Part shown: in pieces, positions 11,943-24,365 of the stretch | How the letters are laid out: every line of letters begins with the position of its first letter | How positions within the stretch are numbered: position 1 is the first letter of the stretch | Source: Eretmocerus hayati | Taxonomy: Eukaryota; Arthropoda; Insecta; Hymenoptera; Aphelinidae | Reading direction: 5' to 3' | NCBI GenBank assembly: GCA_029851415.1 | Contig: CM056743.1 | Coordinates: 33,806,714-33,870,713, forward strand | Length of the DNA: 64,000 bases | The notes under the pieces: model-generated | What the model saw: only the letters and a program-made list of their open reading frames with translations | Databases searched by the model: none | Told to the model about the DNA's origin: nothing | Program-made: the position numbers and the translations under genes

Positions 11943-14900
11943 TTGACGGTATCTGAAGTGAGGTTCCCGAAAAGTAGGAAGACTGTAGGAAGACTATGAA
12001 TGACTTATTGAAATCGATGCAAGAACTATGAGTTGCGGATACTGACCTTCCCTACCTAACTCATTCAAAATGACTCAGAGATTTGGGATACATAGAAATG
12101 ACTCATTCACGATGACTTACTGTGAATGGGTCATTCTGAGTTAGTAGGAAAATGAGCGCCATTTTAAAAATCTGACGAAATGTAGAGAGGAAAACTGAAA
12201 TAAACGTTGGTTGTTGGAATCCCTTTCAAGTTATCCTGATGAGTCATATCTATGAAACCATTCCTTAAATTAGTCATCGTTACAATCCCTAATCGCTGAG
12301 TCGTTTCAAGACGGTACAGAAGTATCAATAAGAGGAATTTCGTAGAAACCTTATCAGTTGACTTTGCTTCTGATGAGTCCCAGTCAAGAATTCCTGCAAA
12401 AAATCCAGCTGAAATTTTATGATTATTCTCAAAGGTTCCTACTTATAATTTTTAACTAAAAATGACCAAGGATTCGTACATTCTGCTTGTTTCCGTTATC
12501 TCCTTCCAGTGTTAGATCTTATGACAGTTATAAACGAACCTGAACTTCTTATAAGGAGTCCTTTGGAAAATTAGTCGGAAAATTATGACATGAACAGTTT
12601 TCGCGTCCATGTTCCCATAGGCGCACAATTGAAATGAACCACAATGTCCTAAAATAGGTATGAGTCAAGGAACATACCTTGCAGGACATTTCCTGATTGA
12701 TTGATAAATAGTTCTAACACAAGGCTTTCCATTATTTGTGGCAAAAAGTATACATATCAATTTCTATTGCTGGAAACGGAGAAATTGACTTTTCGAGACG
12801 GTCTTGCGCAGCGAATAAGACGGTTCGCAAGAAAGGTGTTTTTTCCGTTGAAAACACAAAATATTTCCCCCATTCAAATTGCACTCATCATCAAAACATT
12901 GAAGAGTAATATCGTCGGCAAAATGCAATCTGCAGTCTGAAAAAGAAATAACATAATTTATTATCAGCTGCCACTGAGTGATAATATAAAAGTTACACGG
13001 TTCGGAAATTGAATTGACTCTTTTCTTCGGCAAACGAGGCATGAAACAGATTTTCATAAATATGAAACAAGAAGATGAATATAACAGCAAGAAGAACTGA
13101 ATAGCTCGCGTGAAAATTATGACTCAGCCATCTCGCATAGATATTAGGAATTTTGACCTACAAAGTAGAGTGACGGAGCAAAATAGGAAATTTCTTTTAA
13201 AACACTAAATGTTATAAATAAGGCAGAGAATGGACATCACACCCTATGTCAAAGGAGTTCGTGTATATCGTGCTCTTCATTCACTTACCTTTTATAAAGT
13301 CAGCTGCATACTAAATTGCACAAAACGATCCAAGGAATCATCCCTTATAAGTCTTCCCCACGCGCACAAGGCGAACAAGGCACACAAGGCAAACGTATAC
13401 TTATCACCTTATGATGTAAAAAATTACATAAACCAACACCTTATTACGGATCCAGGAAATGCATACATTCAAAATTCAAATCTCTTAATACCGGATTTAC
13501 AATATCCTTATGGTACCGCAATAATCTCCCCGGACATAATTGCGAACCCTAAGTTACATCAGACAGAGAAGCACCAAAAATTGCGAAGGCAATGCCCGCA
13601 AAGAAGCTCAAGATGCGGATAAATGCGACACTTGTTATACCTGCACATAGTGTCAGATCCGCGGGGCATTATTTCATATAGACGGTGTGCTACTACCGGA
13701 ATATTATATTTCGGATATACATCGAAAAAAAAAGAAGAAGAAAAAAGAAAGGACAGTTTGGGCACATGGATATGTCGCCAAAAAAAAGTACAAGGCTTCC
13801 GGGGATGCTCGTCGCACGTCCGGCACGCGCGACACCTATCCGGTTACCCTATAACCGATCCGCGATGAATGAGCTTCTGACGCATCTGCGATCTGTCTAT
13901 ACATACATTTAGTAACCTGTACTCCATGATAAAAGAATACCTTTCCAAGAAAAATTAATCAGGCGTACTAAGATGTACTTATGAGTGTGAATTTTAGATC
14001 CTATGGATGTCTAGACGCGCAGATTTGATGGTTGGATGAATTTTTCGATAGATGGTGTAGATGGCCCGACACGTGTCGTGATATTTATGACAAAGAGAAA
14101 GTGGATTCTAGATATTTTTCCCACGTGGGCTCGATTTAGATAGAAATTGAGATTTGACCGGTCGATGGAAACAGCCTGTCGTCTCGAAAGTGAATTTTTT
14201 CCACTTTCTAATGATTATATCTGACCAGTCAGACGTACACTTGGTCAAACGAGACTATTCTGCAGGTGTGATATCCATTATTCCAGACGATATTCGTGGA
14301 AGTTTAGCTCCCAGATGATGAGCCAATTTATCCATTCATTCACTTATAAAGTCCATTACAAGGCCAACAATGACGTTACCAATTAGACACTCAGTGAATT
14401 TTGACAATTGGAACCCCATCGTTGAACGATTATTTTTTGGTATCGTGGTATTACCAAAATTTGATGTCTGTCTCAAATTATGTTTGAGAGAAACATTGCT
14501 CACAATATGTAAGAAGCCTTCATCAATCAGACCACCATAGTTAGCTGATAGAATATGCATTGAAGCCTCGATTGAAGCCTTCGCCGTCCATGTCACCGTT
14601 GTCCAAGATTTTTATTCAAGAATTCCAAGTACATACACTGATGAGGTATGCGAGCCTTATCAATTCAACGATGAATAGTATCTATTTTTGTCAATCTGAT
14701 CACGCAAGTACACATAATAACAATCAATACATGACTCTACTTATTTTTCTCATTATTTCAGGCTTCTTTACTATTCTGAGAGCCCTGAGATTTCAATACT
14801 CAAGATAATACCGTTACTATTCGTCGAATCGATTTTTTGGACGATTTCATCAGGTCACATGTAAGCGATGCGCATGCTTATGAATTTGCTTATTTGGAGG

Positions 14901-16440
14901 CATTTCTTATGGGTTCGTTCGCATGAGTATAGCTTCGGTCAGGGTTAGTCGATGCCAATTGATTGGCGTTAACTAACCCACTGAGATTTTTATAAGTTAT
15001 GGTGCATACAAAGATTGGTTTTTAGTCGTCTGTCTTCTCTATTCTGCTTTATGATTGCTGTCTGAATTTTTAAATTCCATCTCAACGATGAAAAACTACC
15101 TTATTTGATGAAGATTGGACAGTTCGGTCGGATTTGGACTGAGAACTCTCACATTTGTATCCGATTGGCATTTGTTAGCCCGTTGATTTAGACCATTCAA
15201 ATATTATGTGGACAAGCCCAATATCTGACATTTGTGATATTTTTTGTTGGGCGGATGATAAAAATCTGAAAACCATCAGTTATATATTTAGTGAACTCAG
15301 GAACACATGGCCGCAACAATCAAATTTCTCATACTCGTGTTTCGAGAAAGAACAGTGATTATGAAGAATGTTCAATTCGGTCATTCTTCCATTGTTCATC
15401 ATTTTGCAACTCAATTATTTGACTTTTACATATCGCAAGACAACCAGGATTAGGATGTAAGGTCCATTAAGGGAAGCAGGTTATAAAAAATGAGTTCTCC
15501 CCTAAAAGCCCCAATCAAGCCATTGCACAAAGACAGATCAAAAAACAAGTGGATAGGTGACATGTATTTAGCACTCTACAACCAAATATAGGCTCAAAAA
15601 TGGTTCTAAAGCACACACCTGGATTGCAAGACGCCTCACAGTGGTAAAAGTGTTTTTCACAGGGTTAAAAGCGAAAGTTCTATGTGTTTCATTGCGAGAA
15701 AGAGAGTCATGCGTGTGACGCTATCACCTAGCCGAGCTGAATGAGTAATTGACGACAGGCTCGCGTTACCCTGACTCTGAAGAACAAGCGCAATCTCGAC
15801 GATTGGCGTCAGGGTGGGTATTATGGTGTCACGACTCCCCCGCTCACCTGTCATTCAACTGTCGCATATAAGCGCGCCCACCACCGAGACGCAAGCCCTT
15901 GGCCCCCCCCCAATACCCTAAAGTATTTTCTTTTCTTCTTCCAGATACTTGTACTCTCTATTCGTTTTACTAGAATGCCATTCCAGACCTATTAAGTGCG
16001 TAATACAAGTGCACGACTCGAATTTCGACATGACTTGAGCACATGCATGCTGACTCACTGTGTACTTACACCATTACCACAGTCATGAGGCGTGTCAAAG
16101 GACATTTTTTGGGGTTTTATGTCGAAAGAGGGTTCTTGAATAAGTTGAACGTCACCTTGATGCTTTACAATTGCACCATTTCTTATATCTATAAGTAGGA
16201 TATGTTGAGTTTACAGTAACCGAAGGGTCGTAACTTCGAGCAAACCTTATTATCTGGACTGATCCCGTAATTATGAGTTTGCAGCTCAAAAATGATATTT
16301 GTGAATTCATAGAAGATGGTCGGTTAATGATATCGGAAAGAGATTTCTTATGAGGTTCAGAAAGATGACATATTGTTAATCAGTGAATTGATCAGTCAGT
16401 CCCACCCATTAATCACACGTCTGTGTGATATATTCTAGCT
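11943..16440. other. Intergenic block, no gene seen
   Basis: No gene can be supported. There is a purine tract near 13724-13760. A GC-richer patch at ~15700-15900 contains a TATA-like CGCATATAAGCGCG at ~15864, which could be a promoter, but I see no coding exon after it. The longest open frame (~13230-13622, 130 aa) has no recognisable domain and biased low-complexity content. Confidence 0.5.
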
Positions 16441-17560
16441 AGAACCAGACCGAATAAGACCAAATTAGACCAAACTAAACCAAACTAGACTAAATTAGGC
16501 CAAACTAAACCGAATTAGACCTAACTAAACAGGACTATACACCAAACCAGACCAAATTGGACCGAATCAGATCGCACTTGGACCATACTAGTACGCCAAA
16601 TCCAGTACGGTAATAGCACAGGACTAGTACGGTACTAGTGTGGTCTTAGTGGTACTAGTATGAGAGTAGAACCGTACTAGTGCCGAAATACACCGAACTA
16701 GACCGGACCAGTACAGACCATCTATTCATCCGTCTACCGTACTCATACGGTATTTCTAGTACGGTACTAGTCCGGTACCTCCAGAGCAGGAACAGTACGT
16801 TATTTCTAGTGCGGTACTAGTACGTGACTAGTGCGGTACTACTGCGGTCCTAGTGGTCCCAGCGGTATGAGTGCAGTCCTAGCGGTACTAGTAAGGTAGA
16901 AGAACCGTATTAGTGCCGAGCTACACCAAACTAGACCAGACCAGGCCAGGCCAGAACATCCATTCTAATACGGTACTAGTACGGTACTTTTAGTGCGGTG
17001 TCAGTGCGTTAATTCTAGCGCAGCACTAGTATAGGACTAGTGCGGTCCTAGTGGCCTTAGCGGTATTAGTGCGATCCTAGTGGCATTAGAATGGCGGTAG
17101 AACCGTACTAGTGCCGAACTACGACGTGCTATACCGGACCAGTCCAGGTCATCTATTCATCCACCTACCGTACTCATACGGTATTTCTAATACGGTACTA
17201 GTAAGCTACTCTCAGTGTGTTGTCAGTACGCTAGTTCTAGTTCGGTACTAGTACAGGACTAGTAGGGTCTAATGCGGTCCTAGCGCTACTACTATGGCAG
17301 TAGAACCGTACTAGTGCCGAACTACACCGAAGTAGACCAGGCCAGACCAGACCATTCATTCATCCACCTACCCTACTCGTAAGGTATTTTTAGTCTGGCC
17401 TTAGTACGGTAATTCTAGTTCGGTACTAGTATAGGACTATTTCGAGACTATCTCGGTCCTAGTGGCCCTAGCGGTACTACTACGGCAGTAGAACCGTACT
17501 AGTGTCAAACTACACCGAAGTATACACCGGACTAAACCAGACCATCCATTCACCATTCAC
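16441..17560. repeat. ACTAGT-rich ~200-bp satellite array
   Basis: Five higher-order units are visible from the anchor GTAGAACCGTACTAGTGCCG near 16669, 16904, 17098, 17301 and 17489, a spacing of roughly 190-235 bp. Between anchors, CGGTACTAGTACGG and GCGGTCCTAGTGG submotifs alternate. The left flank (16441-16600) is a shorter-period ACCAAACTAGACC-like repeat. Units are clearly diverged. No coding capacity. Confidence 0.85.
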
Positions 17561-20500
17561 CCACCCATCCATGACGGGCACCCATCATACTCCACCCCTC
17601 CCACCTTTAGAGAACCCGTTACGCAGGGCCCGAACGGATGATTTTTGGCTGGGCGTTTAAATTATTATAATATAAGATAAAATTCCTGTATTTATTCATA
17701 TCCACACGATAGAGTCACGAAGAATTCTTTCAAGAAACCTTGCAATTTCCTTTTCGAATTTACAATATGAAATAATGCAGATGAAGGTTCAGAATTTACC
17801 TTCACGGAACAGGAAGGCTTACCTGCGAGACATGAATGCTTATCTCAGCCTTCTCAGTTCAATAAAGAAGGTAAAGCCTTCGCCAGCATTGTGGATAAGG
17901 TCTTTGAATTTCAACGCAGGAGGCCAGAGATCTGATTTTTGGCCGGCGTCGATGTGAATTTTCATTAGGTTTTGTACGGGGATGGCTCCGGTAGTCTCAG
18001 ATATAACACATATAAAATCGTAGATTCTGCGGAGAAATTCCGGGAAAGGGATCTGAAAATGCGTGTGCTAATAAAAGGTGAAGACGAACTATTTTAATTG
18101 GAAATGGTCGTATTGAATTTCTCTCAAACGTCTCTGAAGTAATTCATGCTGATATCTGATCTCAAAAAACTCCAACAATCCTAGCTTGTTACGATAAAAT
18201 TACTCACTTACAATCTGATTTCACTCTCTCACTCTATTCATGATCTTCTGGTGTATTTTGAATTTCTACTCCATAATCACATTCAAGATCCCGATCATCC
18301 AATCCGTAAGTGTATCTCAGCTAAATGAGCAAAAACAGTGATTCATTTGAGTTGAGGATATGAGCGTGTCTCTGGAACTTTTGCACTTTGCTGAAAATCG
18401 TTGAAAAACGAAAAATGAAAACCGCTCAACGCACACCTGGGACCTTTTGCTCACATATTTGTGTAGTATTGAGAGTTACAAATCCACGATTGAAACTCAT
18501 ATAGAGTAAGTGGCATCGCCAAAATCATATTAATGAGTCGAACAAAAAGGAGTTTTTCGCCGATTTTCCAGAATTTCCTGAGCAATTATTTGGCAAAATT
18601 GACAATTTCAACGAATGCCTTGGGCTTTTTGCAGCTTCGTAAGGTCAGGATATCCGATCACAATTGGTTTTATCAACATGGATCTCGATCCGCCAATGTG
18701 GGATGAGAAAAACTGAATTTTTTTCGTGAGTCACGTTTTTTCCATCTCACTTCAGAACGGTCGTATTCTAGACAGAAATATCGCACCAACACGAGACTCG
18801 ACGCAAAATCTCCGCAATTGCATCTACTTTAGATATGTGTTCCAAAAATTGCGCCCAGAGTCACGGCAGGAGCTTGGCGTAATCATCTTTGAGTTGACGA
18901 GACATGATTGATTTTTTATTTCAAATTTTCAAAGTCGTGAAATTTTGGCTGAATTGGTAGCACACTATCGCGCTCTTGGGCCATCTTTCTTCAATATTTT
19001 ATCCACAAAATACAGCTTGAATCAAGCCGAAAAATAGCGCGGCATCACCAGAATATCCGTAAGACTGCACGAGAGAACCAAGTATTTCCACAGGATTTTC
19101 CCCACATTTTCTCTCTTTGAGTGAGCTAGAACGAATCAACTTTTTCTGATCATACAGAGGCCAAAGATATCTCATTCTTGAGTCTTGGATGATGATATTT
19201 TCACTTCGATCGGGGCGTATAGATTTGATTGTTCTCTTATATCATCATCCATAGCTGTATTCCAGCCGGTGTAAAAATGGCACCAGTCTTACCATTTATT
19301 AGATATCGGACGACATGGGTGTACATGTTTCATAACCAACAGTTCTGATGACTTTAACTCTTTTGCATGCGATTCGTCATCAATTGCACCACAGATTCCA
19401 TCCCTTATACTGCCATAACGTGAAGAAATCCCACCCAATTCACTCGAAAAATGCGCATAAAATTTAGAAAAAAATACATCCTTTGTGAACTACTAGCTCT
19501 TACGGTATATGTGCATTCCCATCGGAATCGAGGCTGCCAAAAAACAATGCATCGCTCAGGATATAGAACATCACGCACAAACGTTCCTGTATAGCATGTT
19601 AGGAAGCAGGATGAGAAGCTTGTCAGAGCGATTCCCACGGGTTTGCGGGGGTGTACATATTCATCACTCGATACGACGTCAGATCGACGCATCACACGGA
19701 TATAAGAGTATATGTGTATTTACTCGTTCCCAGGGAAAATCATAGCACACGCGGATGTTCGATGAAGTTTCAATGCACCCCCTACAAACAGCCCAAAAAT
19801 CTACTTCCACATCACTTTTATATTATACAAAGTTATGTTGGTGAATACTTATGTATAGGTAAACATTTCGATATAATTCACGAACGTCGCTACAGTCAGA
19901 CATATGGCGCTCACTCTTGCTATTTTCTTCTCGATATTAACATGGTATCGGTATAGCTCTTTTGCCCTAGAAAATATATAAGTACATATAAACCAAATGA
20001 CATGTGGTATATTATATATTTGTGTCATGGTAATATGGCTGCTAGCGAGGGAATTGCGAAAAAAAATACGCCAACGCTCGTGGAAGTATGTACTTTGTGC
20101 TACATGGGGTCGTGAATAATTTCAGCTTCGCGACATCAACGACAGTGGGTTGATCCCGACAATAATATAGTAACAGGATCAATGTTATTACTTTCTACGG
20201 TTGTTCGAGTGGTCAAATGTAACGTTTCCTGAATTTTCGTTAAATGTTCTGCACCGTACCGTACATTCATTCGTATATGATCAAGAATTAAATGAGTATA
20301 TAGCTCTCTGTGGGGGGTTAAAGCGATACAGTTCTTTTTTATATAGACCCAAAGAATTTCATCAGGGTATATAACATGTACTGTATTGAAACAGTTGTAG
20401 TGCCTGCATTTATGATTTATTATTTAGTGACAGGTCGCTTTCTCACGGTTATACAATCATGATAGGTCAAGAAAAAAAAAACGAAAATTAGCCGTCTAGT

Positions 20501-21954
20501 ATGCGTGTGGTGAAATCCAAGTTTTCCGGGAAATAAATTCATCAAAATGAACATTCTCATACCTAGTGTAAGTTTTGAACCACGCCTAAAAGTCATTAGA
20601 GACCGATTTGAGGGCGGAAATTTTCAGCTCGTATTGTACCCCTTAAAAGAAAGATATTGTATGGAAAGACATTGTGTGTGAACGGTAAATGACCCACTGA
20701 AGCCGAATCAGTAATGAGACTAGGGGATTTTTAGATAAATACTACAAAAATGGGAATTTATTCACACGAGATCCGTGGATCTTGCACACCCTGGATTATC
20801 AGTCGACTAATTTTCTTTCAAGAGAAAATCGATTCTGACAGTGCCTCAACTTCAAAATCACAGACAAGTTGTAATGGTATTAAAGTAATTCCATCAGACT
20901 AACCAATTTGCACTCTGGGTCATTCACACAAAATAAAAATAGAAAAGTGTGGGTATGGTACCCCTCGGAATTTTAACTATCTGTGGTGTTCATTTTTCCC
21001 AACCACGCAGAGACCTTTTTGGTTATGAGATAGATAGAAAAAATTTTCTGCAATCCTCTATTGTAAGTCATACTGGCAACTGTTGCTCCTAATACTGTGC
21101 ATCAAGGAATCCAAGGAAACCCTGTCAGATACAAAATCTCTTGAAAATTACATTTACGATATAACTGTGAGCAATCGGTATCATTGAACAGTCATTGTTT
21201 GAATAAACGTGCCTATCTGTACAAAATAATTGAGTAATTAGTTCTGAATCACGCAATTATGTAGTCAATTGAGTAATGCTCAAACGCACAAAGAGGCACA
21301 AATCACTATCCCTCAGTGGGCTCATTCAAATTCAAAGTGGCGTGCTTGACCCGATTCTCTTTTGTATGTGAGCTTTGTCGGCGAGCTTATTGCCACGCGA
21401 ATCCCTCATCGCGCACCCACGCAATGTATGGCATCAGAGAGTGAAAGTGAGAGGGTTGGACATGAGTAAGCATACACATAGATCTAACAATATAAATATA
21501 GGTATATCTAGGAGGGGTGAGATACGGAATGACGAGACTGTGAAAGGGCCCACCTGTTGCTCGCTTGGCACGAGCCTCTTCCCTCATTTTGCGCCCTCTG
21601 TTTTGATCCGATATGTGTTCTTTTTTTTATTTTGTCTACTCGAATAATGATCATGCAGAGATTACTTCAAATCTTATCAACGTTCCGGATAGATAAGGCC
21701 ATACTAGTGATTTATGATTGAACAGTTTTCTTCTGATGATTGATTTCAGCATGGAAAAAGTTTGCATAGGCCAAGGCATAGGCTGTGCATAGGCTGAGAC
21801 GGAACTAATTTATAAACTTTTTGCTATTCTACTATAAACTGTCAAGCAAGAGACACTTTTTCGTTTGGCTCGGAACAGAAAATTTCGATTCAGTCATAGA
21901 AGTTGCGAAAAATATTATTTATGTTGCCGATAATGTGTTTAGTCCGGGCATTCT
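17561..21954. other. Intergenic block, no gene seen
   Basis: No supported gene, RNA gene or clear repeat array. Open frames are short and mutually overlapping on both strands. Confidence 0.5.
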
Positions 21955-22575
21955 ATTAAACGCCGTGCAGAAATTTGTGAAGGCTGGGATGAAATTTCCT
22001 GCCCTTTATCAAACGTCGATAAGTCGGACCCAGATAAATTTAAAGGAATTTTATAAAAAGTATTTTGGATGAGAAAGAAAAGGTCAAATCTGGGATGCTC
22101 TTTGATTCTCTTTCCAACCCTTCCTAGTGACATAAGTAGCTGAAGGAATTTCAAGGATTCTTCAAAATAATCCTCTTCATTCTATCAAGTGTCACTCAAA
22201 CACAATTGCAGATGGAGCAATTTTGCAAAAACCATCTTGCAGAGTGGCAAATATCCCATTTGCGATGATTTTTTGACTGTTTTTTACGTCGTGGAAGCAA
22301 AAGTGTGAGAGATCTCACAGTAGCTAGGTTCTCGAATTTTCAATGAAGAATGGCGAAAAACTACGGTTTTGGCTGCTGTGAGAGCTCTCCCACTCTTGCT
22401 CGCACGAAGTAAAAAATAATAATCAAGAGTTTTGCAGAACTGCTCTATCTCCAATCGCGTCTGGATGACACTTGATGCAGCAAAAATAATTCTTTTTAAA
22501 AATCCTTCAAGTTCCATCAACTGCTTGTGTCACGAGTGAAGGTCGAAAAAAGAATCAAAAGGCGCATAAAGTTTC
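21955..22575. mobile_element. Diverged, truncated copy of the 35.95-kb foldback family
   Basis: The left arm starts CGCCGTGCAGAAATTTGTGA near 21961, comparable to CCGTGCAAAAATTCCTGAAC in the copy at 35.95 kb, and remains alignable through AAACGTCGATAAG and GGAATTTTATAAAAAG. The centre keeps the palindrome around TGTGAGAGATCTCACAGTAG and TTTTGGCTGCTGTGAGAGCT. On the right, similarity fades after about 22,575, so the right terminus looks lost. Many substitutions separate the two copies, implying an older insertion. Confidence 0.7.
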
Positions 22576-22942
22576 CGTTATTCTGAACATATCGTATGAC
22601 CAATCTAAGGTTGACACCCCTTGGCATTTTTTTCCTTTGCAAGGTACAAATTGGATCAAAGTTGATTCTTACATGGTTCGACCTTTTGCCATGGATATGA
22701 AGTGAATATTTTCAGAAAATGGAAAATCCGATGTGAACGAGAAAATTTTTTCCAAAATATTCAAGAAAAATATCATTGCGATATAGCATCGTGTAACTCA
22801 TCAAATTTGGAATCCGAAATGACTTGTCCGATGATTTTTTTTTTCCTCAATTTTCCAGGAACACTGATGGGAAATAGCTGATTTTGAATTTGCCACCACA
22901 ATTGTCGTAGAAGTTAGTCGCATTACGCGTTAGGTACTGGTA

Positions 22943-22994
22943 TTTTTTTTTTTTTTTTTATTTGAAGCATAAAGCCTCGAGAGGCTTATACAGC
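22943..22994 (-). mobile_element. Short 5'-truncated retroposon (LINE-like 3' tail)
   Basis: A poly-T run followed by ATTTGAAGCATAAAGCCTCG then AGAGGCTTATACAGC reads, on the minus strand, as a short tail ending in poly-A. It is flanked by near-identical 13-bp repeats, TTAGGTACTGGTA (22930-22942) and TTAGGTACTAGTA (22995-23007). Poly-A plus a target-site duplication is the signature of target-primed reverse transcription. The LINE family is not identified. Confidence 0.7.
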
Positions 22995-23189
22995 TTAGGT
23001 ACTAGTATTGATATTGTTTTGGCGTAATGCCACGTGTTCTTGTTATTATTTTGGTGTTCAACCAGTTGTTTTGTAGGTCTCTAGCCACGCCATACCTTCC
23101 AGTACAAGAGTCCAACTATGCGTTAAAAACTGTGTAGCAGTTGCGATCAAAATTCTCTGATTCAGATCGAAATTTGAACAATCCCGCAT

Positions 23190-24365
23190 CCGAACCTACC
23201 AGACAATAGTAATGCCTAGCAGATTCAGGTGGTGGTTATCAATTTTAGACACTTCATCGCCCAAATTCTGACTACAACGTTTGGGGAAAGTTTGTACCAT
23301 AGATGACGAACAGATTATGGGCACGAGTTATTGGAACATTTGAACTTTATCTCGTAGCTGGAGGAGTAAGGAACTCTGAGAAATAGTGGTTTCGACTTTG
23401 TAGTAAGATTTTAGCTGACATAACTTCTGTAGTCAAGATACAAAAAGCGAATCTGCTTGGTGTTACTATTCCCTTGTAGGTTCACGTTTAAAATTCACTC
23501 GAAACCCACCCATTCTTCAGAATTTTGATCCCATTGGGGTAAGCAGCCCAAGCCACAATTTTTTTCAAACATTTCTATACTCCCTATTTATGGGATACTG
23601 GTTCAACCCGCGTTCATGGTATACCTTTGATGCGAACTTTCCTCAAACTTTAAAGTTAAATTTCAGCTGACAGAACTTTTATAAAAAAAATGAAGAACTC
23701 GAATCTGCTTGGTATTACCATTCTCTAGTAGTTTCACGTTTAAAATTCACACGAATCCACCCATTCTTTTGGGATTCTGATCCCATAGGTAAGTACCGGA
23801 AGCCACAATTTATATCAAACATTTTTCCACTCCCCAGCTGCTGGATACTGGTTCAATTCGTGTTTATAATCTACCCTTCATGTCCCAAACTTTGTAGTCA
23901 AACTTTAGCAGATAGAACTTCTAAACTTGAAGAGCAAAGCTCGAATCTGCTTGGTATCACCAATTTCTGAGAGGTTCGTGCTTGGAATTCTCCAAAAACT
24001 TGTCCACTTTCAAGAGCTTTGAACTCATAACTGAATAGTCGAATCCACAATTTTCCGTGTATTTATCCACGTCTCTATTGCAAGATTTATTCCTAATTTG
24101 TGCCTATTATCTGTCTACCTCTACGACGCAAACTTTTTTCAGACTTTGTGTTTGAATTCTGGTGGAGATACCCATAGATGGTAAACAAATTATGGGCACG
24201 AGTTATTAGAATGGTATCTCGTAGCTGGTGAAGTGAAAAAATCTGGAAAATCGTAGTTCTGACTGCTCCCCACGAGATTAAAATTTTATGAAGTGGCTGG
24301 GCTTTTCGAAAATTACAAGCGTTAACCTACTAGAGAATGGTAATGCCAAGCAGATTTGAATACTC
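23190..24365. repeat. ~245-bp tandem repeat with an inverted flank
   Basis: The core CGAATCTGCTTGGTATTACC recurs near 23448, 23700 and 23942 (spacing ~248 and ~242), each followed by GGTTCACGTTTAAAATTC and later GGGATACTGGTTCAA variants. The inverse of the core appears at ~23207 and ~24338, at the outer edges. An ATTATGGGCACGAGTTATT block is present near 23315 and 24188. This may be the inside of a transposable element; no transposase was recognised. Confidence 0.7.

Noticed and set aside
13230..13622. 130-codon open frame
   Set aside because: No recognisable motif, no splice partner, and no coding-like features beyond openness.
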